DNA of 64,000 nucleotides from Tetrapyrgos nigripes. Its lineage: Eukaryota; Basidiomycota; Agaricomycetes; Agaricales; Campanellaceae. Numbering within the stretch: the stretch's first letter is position 1; the number at the start of each line of letters is the position of its first letter. The notes below the pieces were generated by a model. It was not told the origin of the DNA. It searched no databases and was given only the letters and a program-made list of their open reading frames with translations. Location: assembly GCA_013368315.1 (NCBI GenBank), contig JAACJM010000123.1:186001-250000 (forward strand), written 5' to 3'. Positions 56,498 through 64,000 of the stretch are shown here, piece by piece. The position numbers and the translations under genes are program-made.

Positions 56498-57101
56498 CAG
56501 TCTTGCTGCGGTCTGGGTTGGGCCTGGCCCTCGTCAAATTTTCTGGCCCTTGACCTGACCCTTGAGGGCTGGGTCAGGCCAGGGCCAGTGGCTGTGTTGA
56601 CCCTGCTGGCCAGGGTCAGGTCAGGTTGGGTCAGGTCTGGACCTATTTTTCAGACATCTTAGAAAAAGCACAGATAGGTACTTCAGCAGTACTTAATTTC
56701 AATGTATGTACATATATGACTTACATATGCAGCATTTGATGTTAAATTTAGGCCAAAAGTATCCAAGTCATTGCTGCAGAGCATGCGTAAAATCTCGGCA
56801 CCTGCTGAATACTGTTCTTTTACCTCACACCTAACTCGAATGGCATGCATACTTATGCCTATATTGTTAATACGCCTAGAATTACATCAGAAAATTTACT
56901 ATGACTTTTTTTAGGTTACTAAACCCTGCCATCTTGATAGTCAAGGGCCAAGGGGGCTGACCCCAGGTCGGCCTCCTCACCAGCACCTGGCCCTTGACCC
57001 AACCCTTGAGGGCTGGGCCAGGCCAGGGTCAGTGGCTGTACAGGGTCATCGGGGTCGGTCCAGGGCAGGTCAGTGGCCAATGGGGTCATGACCCAGACCT
57101 G
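56498..57101. mobile_element. non-autonomous hAT-like element, 604 bp
   Basis: Perfect 8-bp direct repeats AGTGTTTA flank it (56490-56497 and 57102-57109). The left end is CAG then GGTCTGGGTTGGGCC nine bases on; the right end read in reverse is CAGGTCTGGGTCATGACC. Both subterminal zones are dense in GGGTCAGG / CCTGACCC and GGGCCAGG words, like the GGGTACGGG arrays of the hAT element at 10850. No coding capacity. Confidence 0.83.
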
Positions 57102-57230
57102 AGTGTTTAACAAGCTAGGTATGGGCTGCATTCTTTGTCTTTTCTTCTTTTGTTGCTGGTACTTGAGGACGGCAGTCACAAGAGATGGGAGAGCAGTCAC
57201 GAGATAGGCGAGAGGAGCAAGAAGAGGGTC

Positions 57231-57862
57231 TGTTAAGTCCGGGCGGATCCTAGTGTTAGGAAACACGTTGGACCCGAGTGGAAGTCTTGTTGGAGTTTTA
57301 GGAAAGGATGAAGACGGACCTGGGCGGAACCGGTAGTCTCTGGAAATGAAGTATAGGGAAGACACGGAATGGAATCCGTTAGGATGATACTTTGTTGTCT
57401 GAAGTCGAATGAAGTTAGGAGACCAGCTAATTCGATTTTAGACTTAAGCTATCTACTACAAAGTTGCTAGCTTAAGTACTACTTCGGAAACTATCGGAAT
57501 GAATAGGAGTAAGATAGGAATGGTTCAGAAATGAAGGAAAAGCACATGGTGCTATTGGAGATGGATGGAGCACTGCAGAACGAAGTGGAAACAAAGTGGA
57601 AACAAAGTGGAACGGATTGGAGATGAAGTGGAGTAGCTTTGGAGATTAGATACGAGCTATCCGGTAGTTATCCGAAATGAATCACGAGTTCCCGGACGGG
57701 ATCCGTGTGTGGAGATTAATAGTGGAGCTCGGATATGAAATTGGAAATGAATGATCGGAAAGTGTTCGGGATGGAAGGGAATGAAGTTCGAAATAAAAGG
57801 AAAAGAAGTTCGGAAAAGAATCGGATACGATCAGAAGCATATACGGAAGCATAGATATTACA
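57231..57862 (-). repeat. putative Gypsy 3' LTR (about 632 bp)
   Basis: In element orientation it would start TGTAATATCTATGC and end GGACTTAACA, giving TGT...ACA ends. The purine tract AAGAGGGGGATAC (57863-57875) sits directly before its start, as expected for a 3' LTR. The partner LTR is outside the window, so the left limit is only a best guess. Confidence 0.55.
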
Positions 57863-57875
57863 GTATCCCCCTCTT
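57863..57875 (-). promoter_or_regulatory. Gypsy polypurine tract
   Basis: The minus strand reads AAGAGGGGGATAC immediately before the putative LTR start TGTAATATC. This is the normal position for plus-strand primer generation. Confidence 0.65.
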
Positions 57876-58150
57876 AGGCCTCGAGCCCTTGAGAGGCATG
57901 GAAATGAATAGTAGTCCGTCGGAATGAAGTTGAAAGGACAATAGAAAAAAATAGAAAAGGGGTGGACCCCGGAAAATGAACAATGGAATCGGAAATGAAT
58001 GGAAACGATCGGGATTGTGAATGGTTTCTAAATTAAGGAATTTGTAACGAAATGAACAGGAAACAATAAGGATGGTCCGTGCGCGTATTCGAAAACGTAT
58101 AAAAGGGAGAGGTCCTCGGAAGCAGAGCAAAACCAACTTCACCGTTATCA

Positions 58151-59181
58151 ATGTCTTCCACCACTTCCTACGTTCCCCTTGACGTTTCCAAGCTCCTGAT
58201 GGAGTATATGACTGAATGGACAACGTCCAACGCGAAACCTCCGGCTCCTGTGCATCCCGAACCTTTGGTGGAGAAAGTGATCGAAGATGGTATGAGGGTG
58301 ACGGAAAAACATCAGGTCCGTCAGGAAAACAAGAATGGTACGTGACCGGTTTTGAATTGGGTTTTCCCCGGATGCTAACAGAATCAACTTTAGCTCGACA
58401 AGCATATGAAGCTCTGATGGAGGAATATGAGGCTGCAGAGGAGTTGATGGAGTTGTGGTTGGAGCAGCGGAAAGACGCGGAAAAGGCGAAGAAGGAGGAA
58501 TTGGAGGCTGAGGAGAGGAAACGGCTGGAGGAATGGGTAAGGAAGGAGAAGGAATGAACGGAACGGACGGGACGGGGTCCAGAGGTGGAGATGGAGCATT
58601 CCAATGCGGGCCCGTCAGAGAAGGCGAGAGGAAAAAGAAAAGCGAATCCCGGACCGAGTAGTCCTCGTGCGGCTCGGAGGCGACGTAGGGACGAGGGATC
58701 TGGGGATGAAGACTCGGAGAGTGAGGAAGAGGTTGAGGTGGAGAAGGGAGAGGCATATGCCGAGGTACGTTTGTTTTTCTGTTTTTCTTTACCTTCGGAT
58801 TTTGACCTTGATTTTGTATAGCGGTGTTCACGGTGTACCCGACTCGGTTTGGAGTGCACGTCCCAAGGCGACGGGAAACGTGCTTGCGAGTCCTGCACGG
58901 CATCACGCGTGGGGTGTAGCTTCACCGGTCGGAAATCCGTCCTTCCCGATGTCTCGACCCTTTGTGCCATACAGTTGGCCCAACTCCGTCGCATCATCCA
59001 TATAGGGAATGTTCTAGAAGCGATGGCAGAATCGTCGAACATCCCGCTTCCCAAAATGGAGGATGAGGAGTGGACGGGAATGGAGGCAAGGTTGCTGGAC
59101 ATGCCAGATTCGCTCGGAAAGCCGAAGAAGAAAGGAAAGGGGAAGAAACCGAGGTCAAAGGCAGTGGTAGAGGAAGATTGA
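58151..59181 (+). pseudogene. Zn2Cys6-type protein gene carried antisense inside the Gypsy element
   Basis: Three exons join in frame: 58151-58337, 58394-58764 and 58822-59181, total 306 codons. The N-terminal part is MSSTTSYVPLDVSKLLMEYM; the middle is a long Glu/Lys-rich coiled coil (ARQAYEALMEEYEAAEELME onward), then an acidic patch (EGSGDEDSESEEEVEVEKGE). The third exon has CSRC, LGLEC, ACESC and RVGC with spacing C-x2-C-x6-C-x9-C-x2-C-x6-C, the fungal binuclear zinc cluster pattern, then a helical stretch and a Lys-rich tail. One in-frame TGA at 58555-58557 lies where CGA (Arg) fits. The gene converges on pol. A DNA- or chromatin-binding role is inferred only from the cluster. Confidence 0.72.
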
Positions 59182-59405
59182 GGAAAGGGACGGTTGCGCG
59201 CCAGACGTGATGGACATGAACTCTTGTATATAGATTTTTTGTAATGGATACTCGACCGGACCCGGATGGGCAAAAATTTTCTTGGAACAAATTTCGAGTG
59301 AAGTTAAGATGTGATCGGAGTAAAAGGAAAAAATGAGAAAAATTAGAATAAATTGAAATTAGTGAAGAGCGCTGGAAGGGACGGAAAACGTCGGAACGAT
59401 AAGGA

Positions 59406-59852
59406 TTAAGATGAAATTGGAAGAGGACCGGGTTTGTTCGGATTCTTTTGATGATACTCGTCTATAGCTTCTTCGGCTGTCAGCTCATCCGCGGGAAGCC
59501 AGGAAAATTCTTCGTCGGTGCCTTCGTAACCAGACCATTGTACCAAATATAGTAGAGGACATTTCTGACGGCGCCGATCGATTTTCGAGTCTAAGATTTC
59601 GGTGATTTCGTATTCAAGTTCACCTTCAATCTCGACCGGAGCGGGCGGATCTGGGATACGATTCGGAATCGTGTTCGGGACAGCGGGTTCTAGTTGGGAC
59701 ACATGGAAAACAGGGTGGATTCCACGGAGATAGTCAGGGAGCTTTATGCCATAAGAAAGAGAGCTCGGACGAGAGATAACTTTGAATGGACCAAGGAATT
59801 TCTCGGAGAACTTTGGAGTGGGTCTTGTAGTTTTTATGTGTTTTGCGGACAC
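59406..59852 (-). CDS. Gypsy integrase C-terminus and chromodomain
   Basis: Continues the pol polyprotein after a one-base frame change. FSEKFLGPFKVISRPSSLSY is the GPF/Y module, followed by LRGIHPVFHVSQLEPAVPNT, and YEITEILDSKIDRRRQK, YLVQWSGYEGTDEEFSWLPA and DELTAEEAIDEYHQ form a chromodomain (Y-x-V/I-E-x-I-L; YLVxWxGY; E-x-SWxP). Chromodomains of this kind direct integration to heterochromatin by binding methylated histone H3. Confidence 0.92.
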   Translation of the reverse strand: MSAKHIKTTRPTPKFSEKFLGPFKVISRPSSLSYGIKLPDYLRGIHPVFHVSQLEPAVPNTIPNRIPDPPAPVEIEGELEYEITEILDSKIDRRRQKCPLLYLVQWSGYEGTDEEFSWLPADELTAEEAIDEYHQKNPNKPGPLPISS

Positions 59853-62800
59853 AAAAAACCTCGGAGCCGATAGGGATTTCTGGTAAATCTAGACGGCGTT
59901 TGTCAGCCTGTACTTTGTAACGTTTCTGAGCTTCTCGAATCTCATCCCGAAGGAAACGATGAAGTTCCTCGAGATTGACAACGAAATGTCGGGCGCACTC
60001 GGAAGCGAGATTGTAGTCGGGATGAACCGTTGAGTTTGGGTGAAACCCTTTATTTGCGAAGAAGGGTGTGATTCTGGTGGAAGCGTTCGGAGCGTTGTTG
60101 TAAGCGAACTCAGCGATGGGGAGTAGGGAAGACCAATTATCCTGTTGGTAAGAACAATAGATTCGGATGTACTGCTCGAGTGTCTGATTGGTGCGCTCGG
60201 TTTGTCCATCGGCTTCCGGGTGATAACCCGAAGTGAAATGAAGTTCCATATTCAAAGCTTTTCCTAAGGATTGGAAAAAATGGGAAACGAATTCGGAACC
60301 GCAGTCGGAAGTGACATGGTTAGGAACACCATGCTTAGAAAAAACATGAAGAACGAATAATTCCGCGAGCTGTTCCGATGTAATGGTATCGTGAGTTGGA
60401 ATGAAGATTCCTTGTTTGGATGCGCGGTCCACAATTACCAGGATTGCTGTGTATCCGTTGGAATCCGGTAGTTGTTCAATAAAATCCATGGAAATTGAGT
60501 CCCACGGACGGACCGGTACGGGAAGTGGCTTTAGGAGACCATAAGGACGGTGTCGACGAGGCTTGTTACAACCACAAACCGTACAGGACGTGACATAATC
60601 CTGAACGAATTCTCGGACCTTTGGCCAGGTATAGTGGCATCGGATAAGGTCAAGCATCCAGTTTTGTCCGAAGTGTCCTGCTAGGGAATGGTCGTGGTGT
60701 TGTCGCAAAACTTGAAGTCTAAGGTCGGAAGCACCAGGAACGAATATCCTATCGTCCAAGCGTAATAACCCGGATTCATCGAGCTTCCATCGGGATGATA
60801 AGGAATCCTTAGCTAGTTTGAGACCGGCTTGTGATTCCGGATCGGAAGTGTAGGATTCTCGGATTGTGGAATGGAGTTTCTCGATATCCATGATAATGCA
60901 TGCACGGAGTGCGGGTCCTTCGAGGAAAGAGGCTCGGAGCGATTCGGAAAGTTGTTCTTGGGTGAAGACTGGGTGGAAATTCTGCGGATTAACCTTGGCA
61001 TAGTCGCTATCCCCCTCTTTTGGGTAGACGTCCCATCGTCTAGTGAGTGAGTCGGGTTTTGCACCTAATTTACCCGGTCGGAACCAAATAATGAGATTGA
61101 AGGCGGAAAGATACTCGGACCATCGGACTTGTCGTCGTGTTAGAATTTTGGTGGTTGAAAAATATTCCAAATTCTTGTGATCGGTAACGACATCGATAGG
61201 GGATCCGGAACCTTCCAAATAGTGTCGCCAGATTCGGAAAGCTTCAAAAATAGCAAGCAATTCCTTGTCGTGAACATTGTAATTGAGTTCAGCGGATTGT
61301 AAGGTGCGGGAATGGAATGCAATGGGATGAATCTCTCCGGAATCGTACTGGAGAGAGAGGATTGCGGCGATAGCGTAGTCGGAAGCGTCGGTTTCGACGA
61401 TGATCTTTTGGTTCGGAACCCAATGACCAAGGATCGGAGCGGAAGTAAAAGCGTGCTTAAGGTAATCGAACGATTCCTGGCATGCCTGCGTCCATTTCCA
61501 CTGGATAGCTTTTCGGGTGAGACGGGTTAAGGGTACGACAATATCCGAATAATTGAAGATGAAGCGTCTGTAAAATTTACAGAAGCCTAGGAAAGATTGT
61601 ATATCCCGGACCTTCCGAGGAACGGGCCATTCCAGGATAGTTCGGATTTTGGAAGGATCCATCGTTAACCCTTCGGGGGAGAGAATGTAACCTAGATACT
61701 CCACAGTATCAACGGAAAAGAAACATTTTTCGGGATTGACAAAGAGTCCGTGCTCTCGGAGCCGACGGAATACTTCGCGAACATGCTTCTGATGGTCTTC
61801 CTCATTGTCGGAATAGATCAGGACGTCGTCGAGATAAATGATGATGGTGACGTCGAGGAGATCCTTTAGGATGTCGTTGATAAATCGCTGAAAGGCGGCG
61901 GGAGCATTGCTAAGACCAAAAGGCATCACTTTCCATTCGAAGGATCCGTAGCGGGTCCAGAAAGCGGTTTTCCATTCATCCCCCTCAGCGATGCGGACCA
62001 AGTGGTAAGCGTGACGGAGATCCAACTTGGTATAGATTTTCGCGCGCCGGGGAGTGTCTAAAAGCTCGGAAATAAGTGGAAGGGGATACCTATCCTTCTT
62101 CGTGATGGCATTGAGGCCACGGAAGTCAACGCAAAGCCGAAGCTCTCCGTTTTTCTTCTTCACAAAGAGGACCGGAGCCGCGAAGGGCGAGGATGAAGGT
62201 TTAATAAAACCTATAGTCAGATGTTTGTCGATAAATTTTCGTAATTCTCCTAATTCCCTGTCGGATACCGGATAAATCCGGGCAATCAGCGGAGCTGCAC
62301 CTTCGACAAGATCAATTTTGAGGTCGTAGGGGCGATGCGGAGCCAGTTTATCCGAAAGCCTTTCGTCAAACACATCGGAATAGTCAGCTAAATATTCGGG
62401 AGCCTTTGGAGAAGATGGGGTTTCCGAATTTGAGGCTTTCGCATGAACCTCAGCATCCGAAGTTAACTGGAGCGCCATTGGTTCAAGCTGATCCTGTTTG
62501 CAACAGCGAAGGAAAGCTGCTGCTCCGATGATGCTAATGCGGGTGTCGTCAATGGAAGATGCCATTTGTGAGACGGAAGGATAGGAATAGATGGGTTCGT
62601 ATGGCCATGATGTTTTAGAACGAATGGGTGGCGTTACAGCCGGAAGCGGTTTGGAAACCAGAGAATCCGGGTCAGCCTCAGAAGGCGACACACAGGGTTC
62701 AGAGCTCGGGGTAACAGCAACCGGTTCGGGGTCACGGAAATCGATGTTTCCTTTTACCCAGTCAACCAACGGGTTGTAGCGGGAAAGGAAACTATATCCG

Positions 62801-63198
62801 AGGACTCCCTTACAAGTTGAGTCGAGATTAGTGACGTAGAAGTCAAGAGGAATTCGTTCCCCCTTCGGAAAGTAAACGGAAAGACGGCATACTTTATTCA
62901 GGGTGCAGGGTACGGAACCATCAAGTAAGCGTAGACGAACGGGAGGAATGGAAAGGGTAGGTAGGGAATGTTCGGAAACGTAAGTAGAGTCGATAAAACA
63001 ATCTGAGGAACCAGAATCCAAAAGCGACGGAAACGAAATGGAAAGTTCGGGTTTAGTATATGAGGGAATAGAAAGTGGAATGACTAAGGATTTAATGGAA
63101 AGAGCGGCGGCATTGAGAGTAACCTCCTGATTGGCACAATCCCGGTCAACGCAACTCCGACCTCGTGCCGAGGCATCAGAGTCGCTGACTATTTTGGG
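59734..63198 (-). CDS. Gypsy Pol: protease, reverse transcriptase, RNase H, integrase
   Basis: The pol frame enters at the shift site 63192-63198 (PKIVSDSDASARG onward). Domains in order: protease LLDSGSSDCFID (near 63015); RT with PSSSPFAAPVLFVKKKNGEL, LRLCVDFRGLNAITKKDRYP, MPFGLSNAPAAFQRFIND and YLDDVLIYS (near 61830); RNase H with ETDASDYAIAAILSL and ELNYNVHDKELLAIFEAFRI; integrase zinc site HHDHSLAGHFGQ...CTVCGC; and the DDE residues in SMDFIEQLPD, TSDCGSEFVS and HPEADGQTERTNQ. The frame breaks at a run of six A (59853-59858 on the plus strand), where five would keep it open into the GPF/Y-chromodomain part. Confidence 0.95.
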   Translation of the reverse strand, partial: PKIVSDSDASARGRSCVDRDCANQEVTLNAAALSIKSLVIPLSIPSYTKPELSISFPSLLDSGSSDCFIDSTYVSEHSLPTLSIPPVRLRLLDGSVPCTLNKVCRLSVYFPKGERIPLDFYVTNLDSTCKGVLGYSFLSRYNPLVDWVKGNIDFRDPEPVAVTPSSEPCVSPSEADPDSLVSKPLPAVTPPIRSKTSWPYEPIYSYPSVSQMASSIDDTRISIIGAAAFLRCCKQDQLEPMALQLTSDAEVHAKASNSETPSSPKAPEYLADYSDVFDERLSDKLAPHRPYDLKIDLVEGAAPLIARIYPVSDRELGELRKFIDKHLTIGFIKPSSSPFAAPVLFVKKKNGELRLCVDFRGLNAITKKDRYPLPLISELLDTPRRAKIYTKLDLRHAYHLVRIAEGDEWKTAFWTRYGSFEWKVMPFGLSNAPAAFQRFINDILKDLLDVTIIIYLDDVLIYSDNEEDHQKHVREVFRRLREHGLFVNPEKCFFSVDTVEYLGYILSPEGLTMDPSKIRTILEWPVPRKVRDIQSFLGFCKFYRRFIFNYSDIVVPLTRLTRKAIQWKWTQACQESFDYLKHAFTSAPILGHWVPNQKIIVETDASDYAIAAILSLQYDSGEIHPIAFHSRTLQSAELNYNVHDKELLAIFEAFRIWRHYLEGSGSPIDVVTDHKNLEYFSTTKILTRRQVRWSEYLSAFNLIIWFRPGKLGAKPDSLTRRWDVYPKEGDSDYAKVNPQNFHPVFTQEQLSESLRASFLEGPALRACIIMDIEKLHSTIRESYTSDPESQAGLKLAKDSLSSRWKLDESGLLRLDDRIFVPGASDLRLQVLRQHHDHSLAGHFGQNWMLDLIRCHYTWPKVREFVQDYVTSCTVCGCNKPRRHRPYGLLKPLPVPVRPWDSISMDFIEQLPDSNGYTAILVIVDRASKQGIFIPTHDTITSEQLAELFVLHVFSKHGVPNHVTSDCGSEFVSHFFQSLGKALNMELHFTSGYHPEADGQTERTNQTLEQYIRIYCSYQQDNWSSLLPIAEFAYNNAPNASTRITPFFANKGFHPNSTVHPDYNLASECARHFVVNLEELHRFLRDEIREAQKRYKVQADKRRLDLPEIPIGSEVFCVRKTHKNYKTHSKVLREIPWSIQSYLSSELSFLWHKAP

Positions 63199-64000
63199 GA
63201 CTGCGTGGAAGCAGTGCCAGTCACGGAAGTACTACTGGACGAGGTGTTTTCCGTGTTTGCAGCTCGGCCGCGAGCTTCATTCGCCGCCTTCCGCTTGTTA
63301 CAATCATCCGTCAAATGCTTCCCGCCACAGAACATACAGAGATTGTTCTTCTTGCGGCGGTCCCTTTCGTCCTGGGATAGCTTTCCGTCTTTTCCGAGCT
63401 TGTTAGCCCAAGGTTTCTTCTGACCGGAAGGGAACGAAGACGACGAGGATGAATTAGAGTTGGGATTATAATTGGAATTGGAGGAATTGGAGGAATTTCC
63501 GGATTTCCCACCTTTACCGGAGTTTGAGGACTTTCCGGAGCCGGATCCAGAACTATTACCTCCCGAGCCTTTCCCCCCGGAATTCCCTTTTCCTCCGCTC
63601 CCTTCTTCCCGTTTCTTTTCAGTTTGGCGACGCCAGTAGCGGGAATCGATTCGGAGAACCTGGGATTTGAGGTGGGGAAGGTTCGTTTCCTCATAGACTA
63701 GGGCAAGGGCATCCTTGATTCGCGGAGCCAAACCCTTTCGGAAAAAGTGTTGCAAAGAATTCTCATCCCAAGCGACCTGCGAAGCAAGTTGTTGGAACTT
63801 GACGCAGTATTTCGCAGCCCGATCGGAATCCTTCATGAATAGGGCCTCCAATCGGTCCTCAGCATCTCCGACCTCATCGAAGACCCCGAAGTTATCCTTC
63901 AGCTCCTTGACGGAAATACCAAAGTCAAGGGTCCACGGAGCGGGTTCCTCGGGATCCGGGTTGAGGATTTCCGGTTCAAAGAATTCGAGTGCGGTGCCGG
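63189..64000 (-). CDS. Gypsy Gag, 5'-truncated by window edge
   Basis: The frame runs in from the right edge (ALEFFEPEILNPDPEEPAPW, FGISVKELKDNFGVFDE) through the capsid-like part (DRLEALFMKDSDRAAKYCVK, FFRKGLAPRIKDALALVYEE) and a long Gly/Ser/Asn low-complexity region (63430-63600) to a CCHC zinc knuckle CMFCGGKHLTDDC (near 63320). It ends TQSPK then TAG at 63189-63191. The stop is overlapped by the -1 shift site into pol. Confidence 0.92.
   Translation of the reverse strand, partial: GTALEFFEPEILNPDPEEPAPWTLDFGISVKELKDNFGVFDEVGDAEDRLEALFMKDSDRAAKYCVKFQQLASQVAWDENSLQHFFRKGLAPRIKDALALVYEETNLPHLKSQVLRIDSRYWRRQTEKKREEGSGGKGNSGGKGSGGNSSGSGSGKSSNSGKGGKSGNSSNSSNSNYNPNSNSSSSSSFPSGQKKPWANKLGKDGKLSQDERDRRKKNNLCMFCGGKHLTDDCNKRKAANEARGRAANTENTSSSSTSVTGTASTQSPK
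63192..63198 (-). promoter_or_regulatory. -1 programmed ribosomal frameshift heptamer CCCAAAA
   Basis: On the minus strand, in gag frame, the codons are TCC CCA AAA TAG. C-CCA-AAA fits the X-XXY-YYZ slippery rule, and a -1 slip gives CCC AAA ATA GTC, the open pol frame. The stop directly follows. A downstream pseudoknot or stem-loop was not modelled. Confidence 0.85.

Larger units (their letters stand above)
57231..64000 (-). mobile_element. Ty3/Gypsy chromovirus, 3' two thirds, running off the right edge
   Basis: Minus-strand gag (from the edge to 63189), pol in the -1 frame (63198 to about 59850), chromodomain (59406-59852), then an opposite-strand gene (58151-59181), polypurine tract and putative 3' LTR. 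Protease, RT, RNase H, integrase order plus a C-terminal chromodomain defines a chromovirus. Apart from one homopolymer frame change near 59855, the pol frame is open for almost 1100 codons, so the element is young. Confidence 0.92.

Noticed and set aside
380..58557. TGA as a recoded sense codon (Arg or selenocysteine)
   Set aside because: Good genes here end in TGA (for example at 9674-9676 and 59179-59181), the internal TGAs occur mainly in repeats and pseudogenes, and CpG decay explains them.
57858..59273. Minus-strand 471-codon open frame
   Set aside because: It spans the antisense of the Zn2Cys6 gene, including its introns, and shows no domain; the plus-strand gene has splice sites, zinc cluster spacing and a coherent frame.
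1..64000. CRISPR arrays, operons, bacterial promoters
   Set aside because: The gene structure is eukaryotic throughout; the GCGGACACC runs are transposon subterminal repeats, not spacer-repeat arrays.

Overview
This window looks like genomic DNA of an agaricomycete (mushroom-forming basidiomycete). Three things point there: genes split by many short GT-AG introns of about 50-100 bp, fungal or basidiomycete-only protein families (a DUF6534-type membrane protein, a DUF6698-type protein, a TSL1/TPS3-like trehalose protein), and a dense, layered load of transposable elements. All family names come from reading the translations by eye; no database search was run.

Layout. 1-1443: minus-strand DDE integrase-like pseudogene, cut by the left edge. 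2354-3896 (minus) and 7606-9676 (plus): two multi-intron polytopic membrane protein genes, with a 586-bp hAT-type MITE between them (5018-5603). About 10.5-12.9 kb: a decayed LRR/F-box-like gene split by an internally deleted hAT transposon (10850-12274). 14263-14541: a perfect-looking palindromic MITE. 17114-24938: a 7.8-kb DNA transposon carrying one large minus-strand gene that joins a WRKY-GCM1 zinc finger, a DDE transposase, a deubiquitinase-like domain and a PHD finger. 25.07-39.57 kb: a DIRS-like retroelement (Gag, RT, RNase H, tyrosine recombinase) split by an unidentified insert, which holds a 781-bp Harbinger-like element, which in turn holds a Copia LTR retrotransposon. 40018-40798: a second, uninterrupted copy of the Harbinger-like element.

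42398-47160 is the best conserved host gene: a nine-exon, 1376-codon TSL1/TPS3-like regulatory subunit of trehalose-6-phosphate synthase, with both enzymatic domains degenerate. It is followed by a convergent F-box-like pseudogene, a U6 snRNA candidate (49235-49354) with a change in the catalytic AGC triad, a deletion derivative of the 7.8-kb transposon (51986-53336, 9-bp target duplication), a DUF6698 pseudogene, a 604-bp hAT-like element and the 3' two thirds of a chromodomain Ty3/Gypsy element (57231 to the right edge). The Gypsy element carries an opposite-strand gene for a Zn2Cys6-type protein and a textbook -1 frameshift site between gag and pol.

One process links the repeats. Nearly all decay is C-to-T change at CpG. 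Ten in-frame TGA codons sit where CGA arginine codons are expected, 19 of 20 differences between the two Harbinger copies are CG versus TG/CA, and the only difference between the two Copia LTRs is one CpG resolved as CA in one copy and TG in the other. This is what methylation-driven deamination or a CpG-directed RIP-like process would leave.
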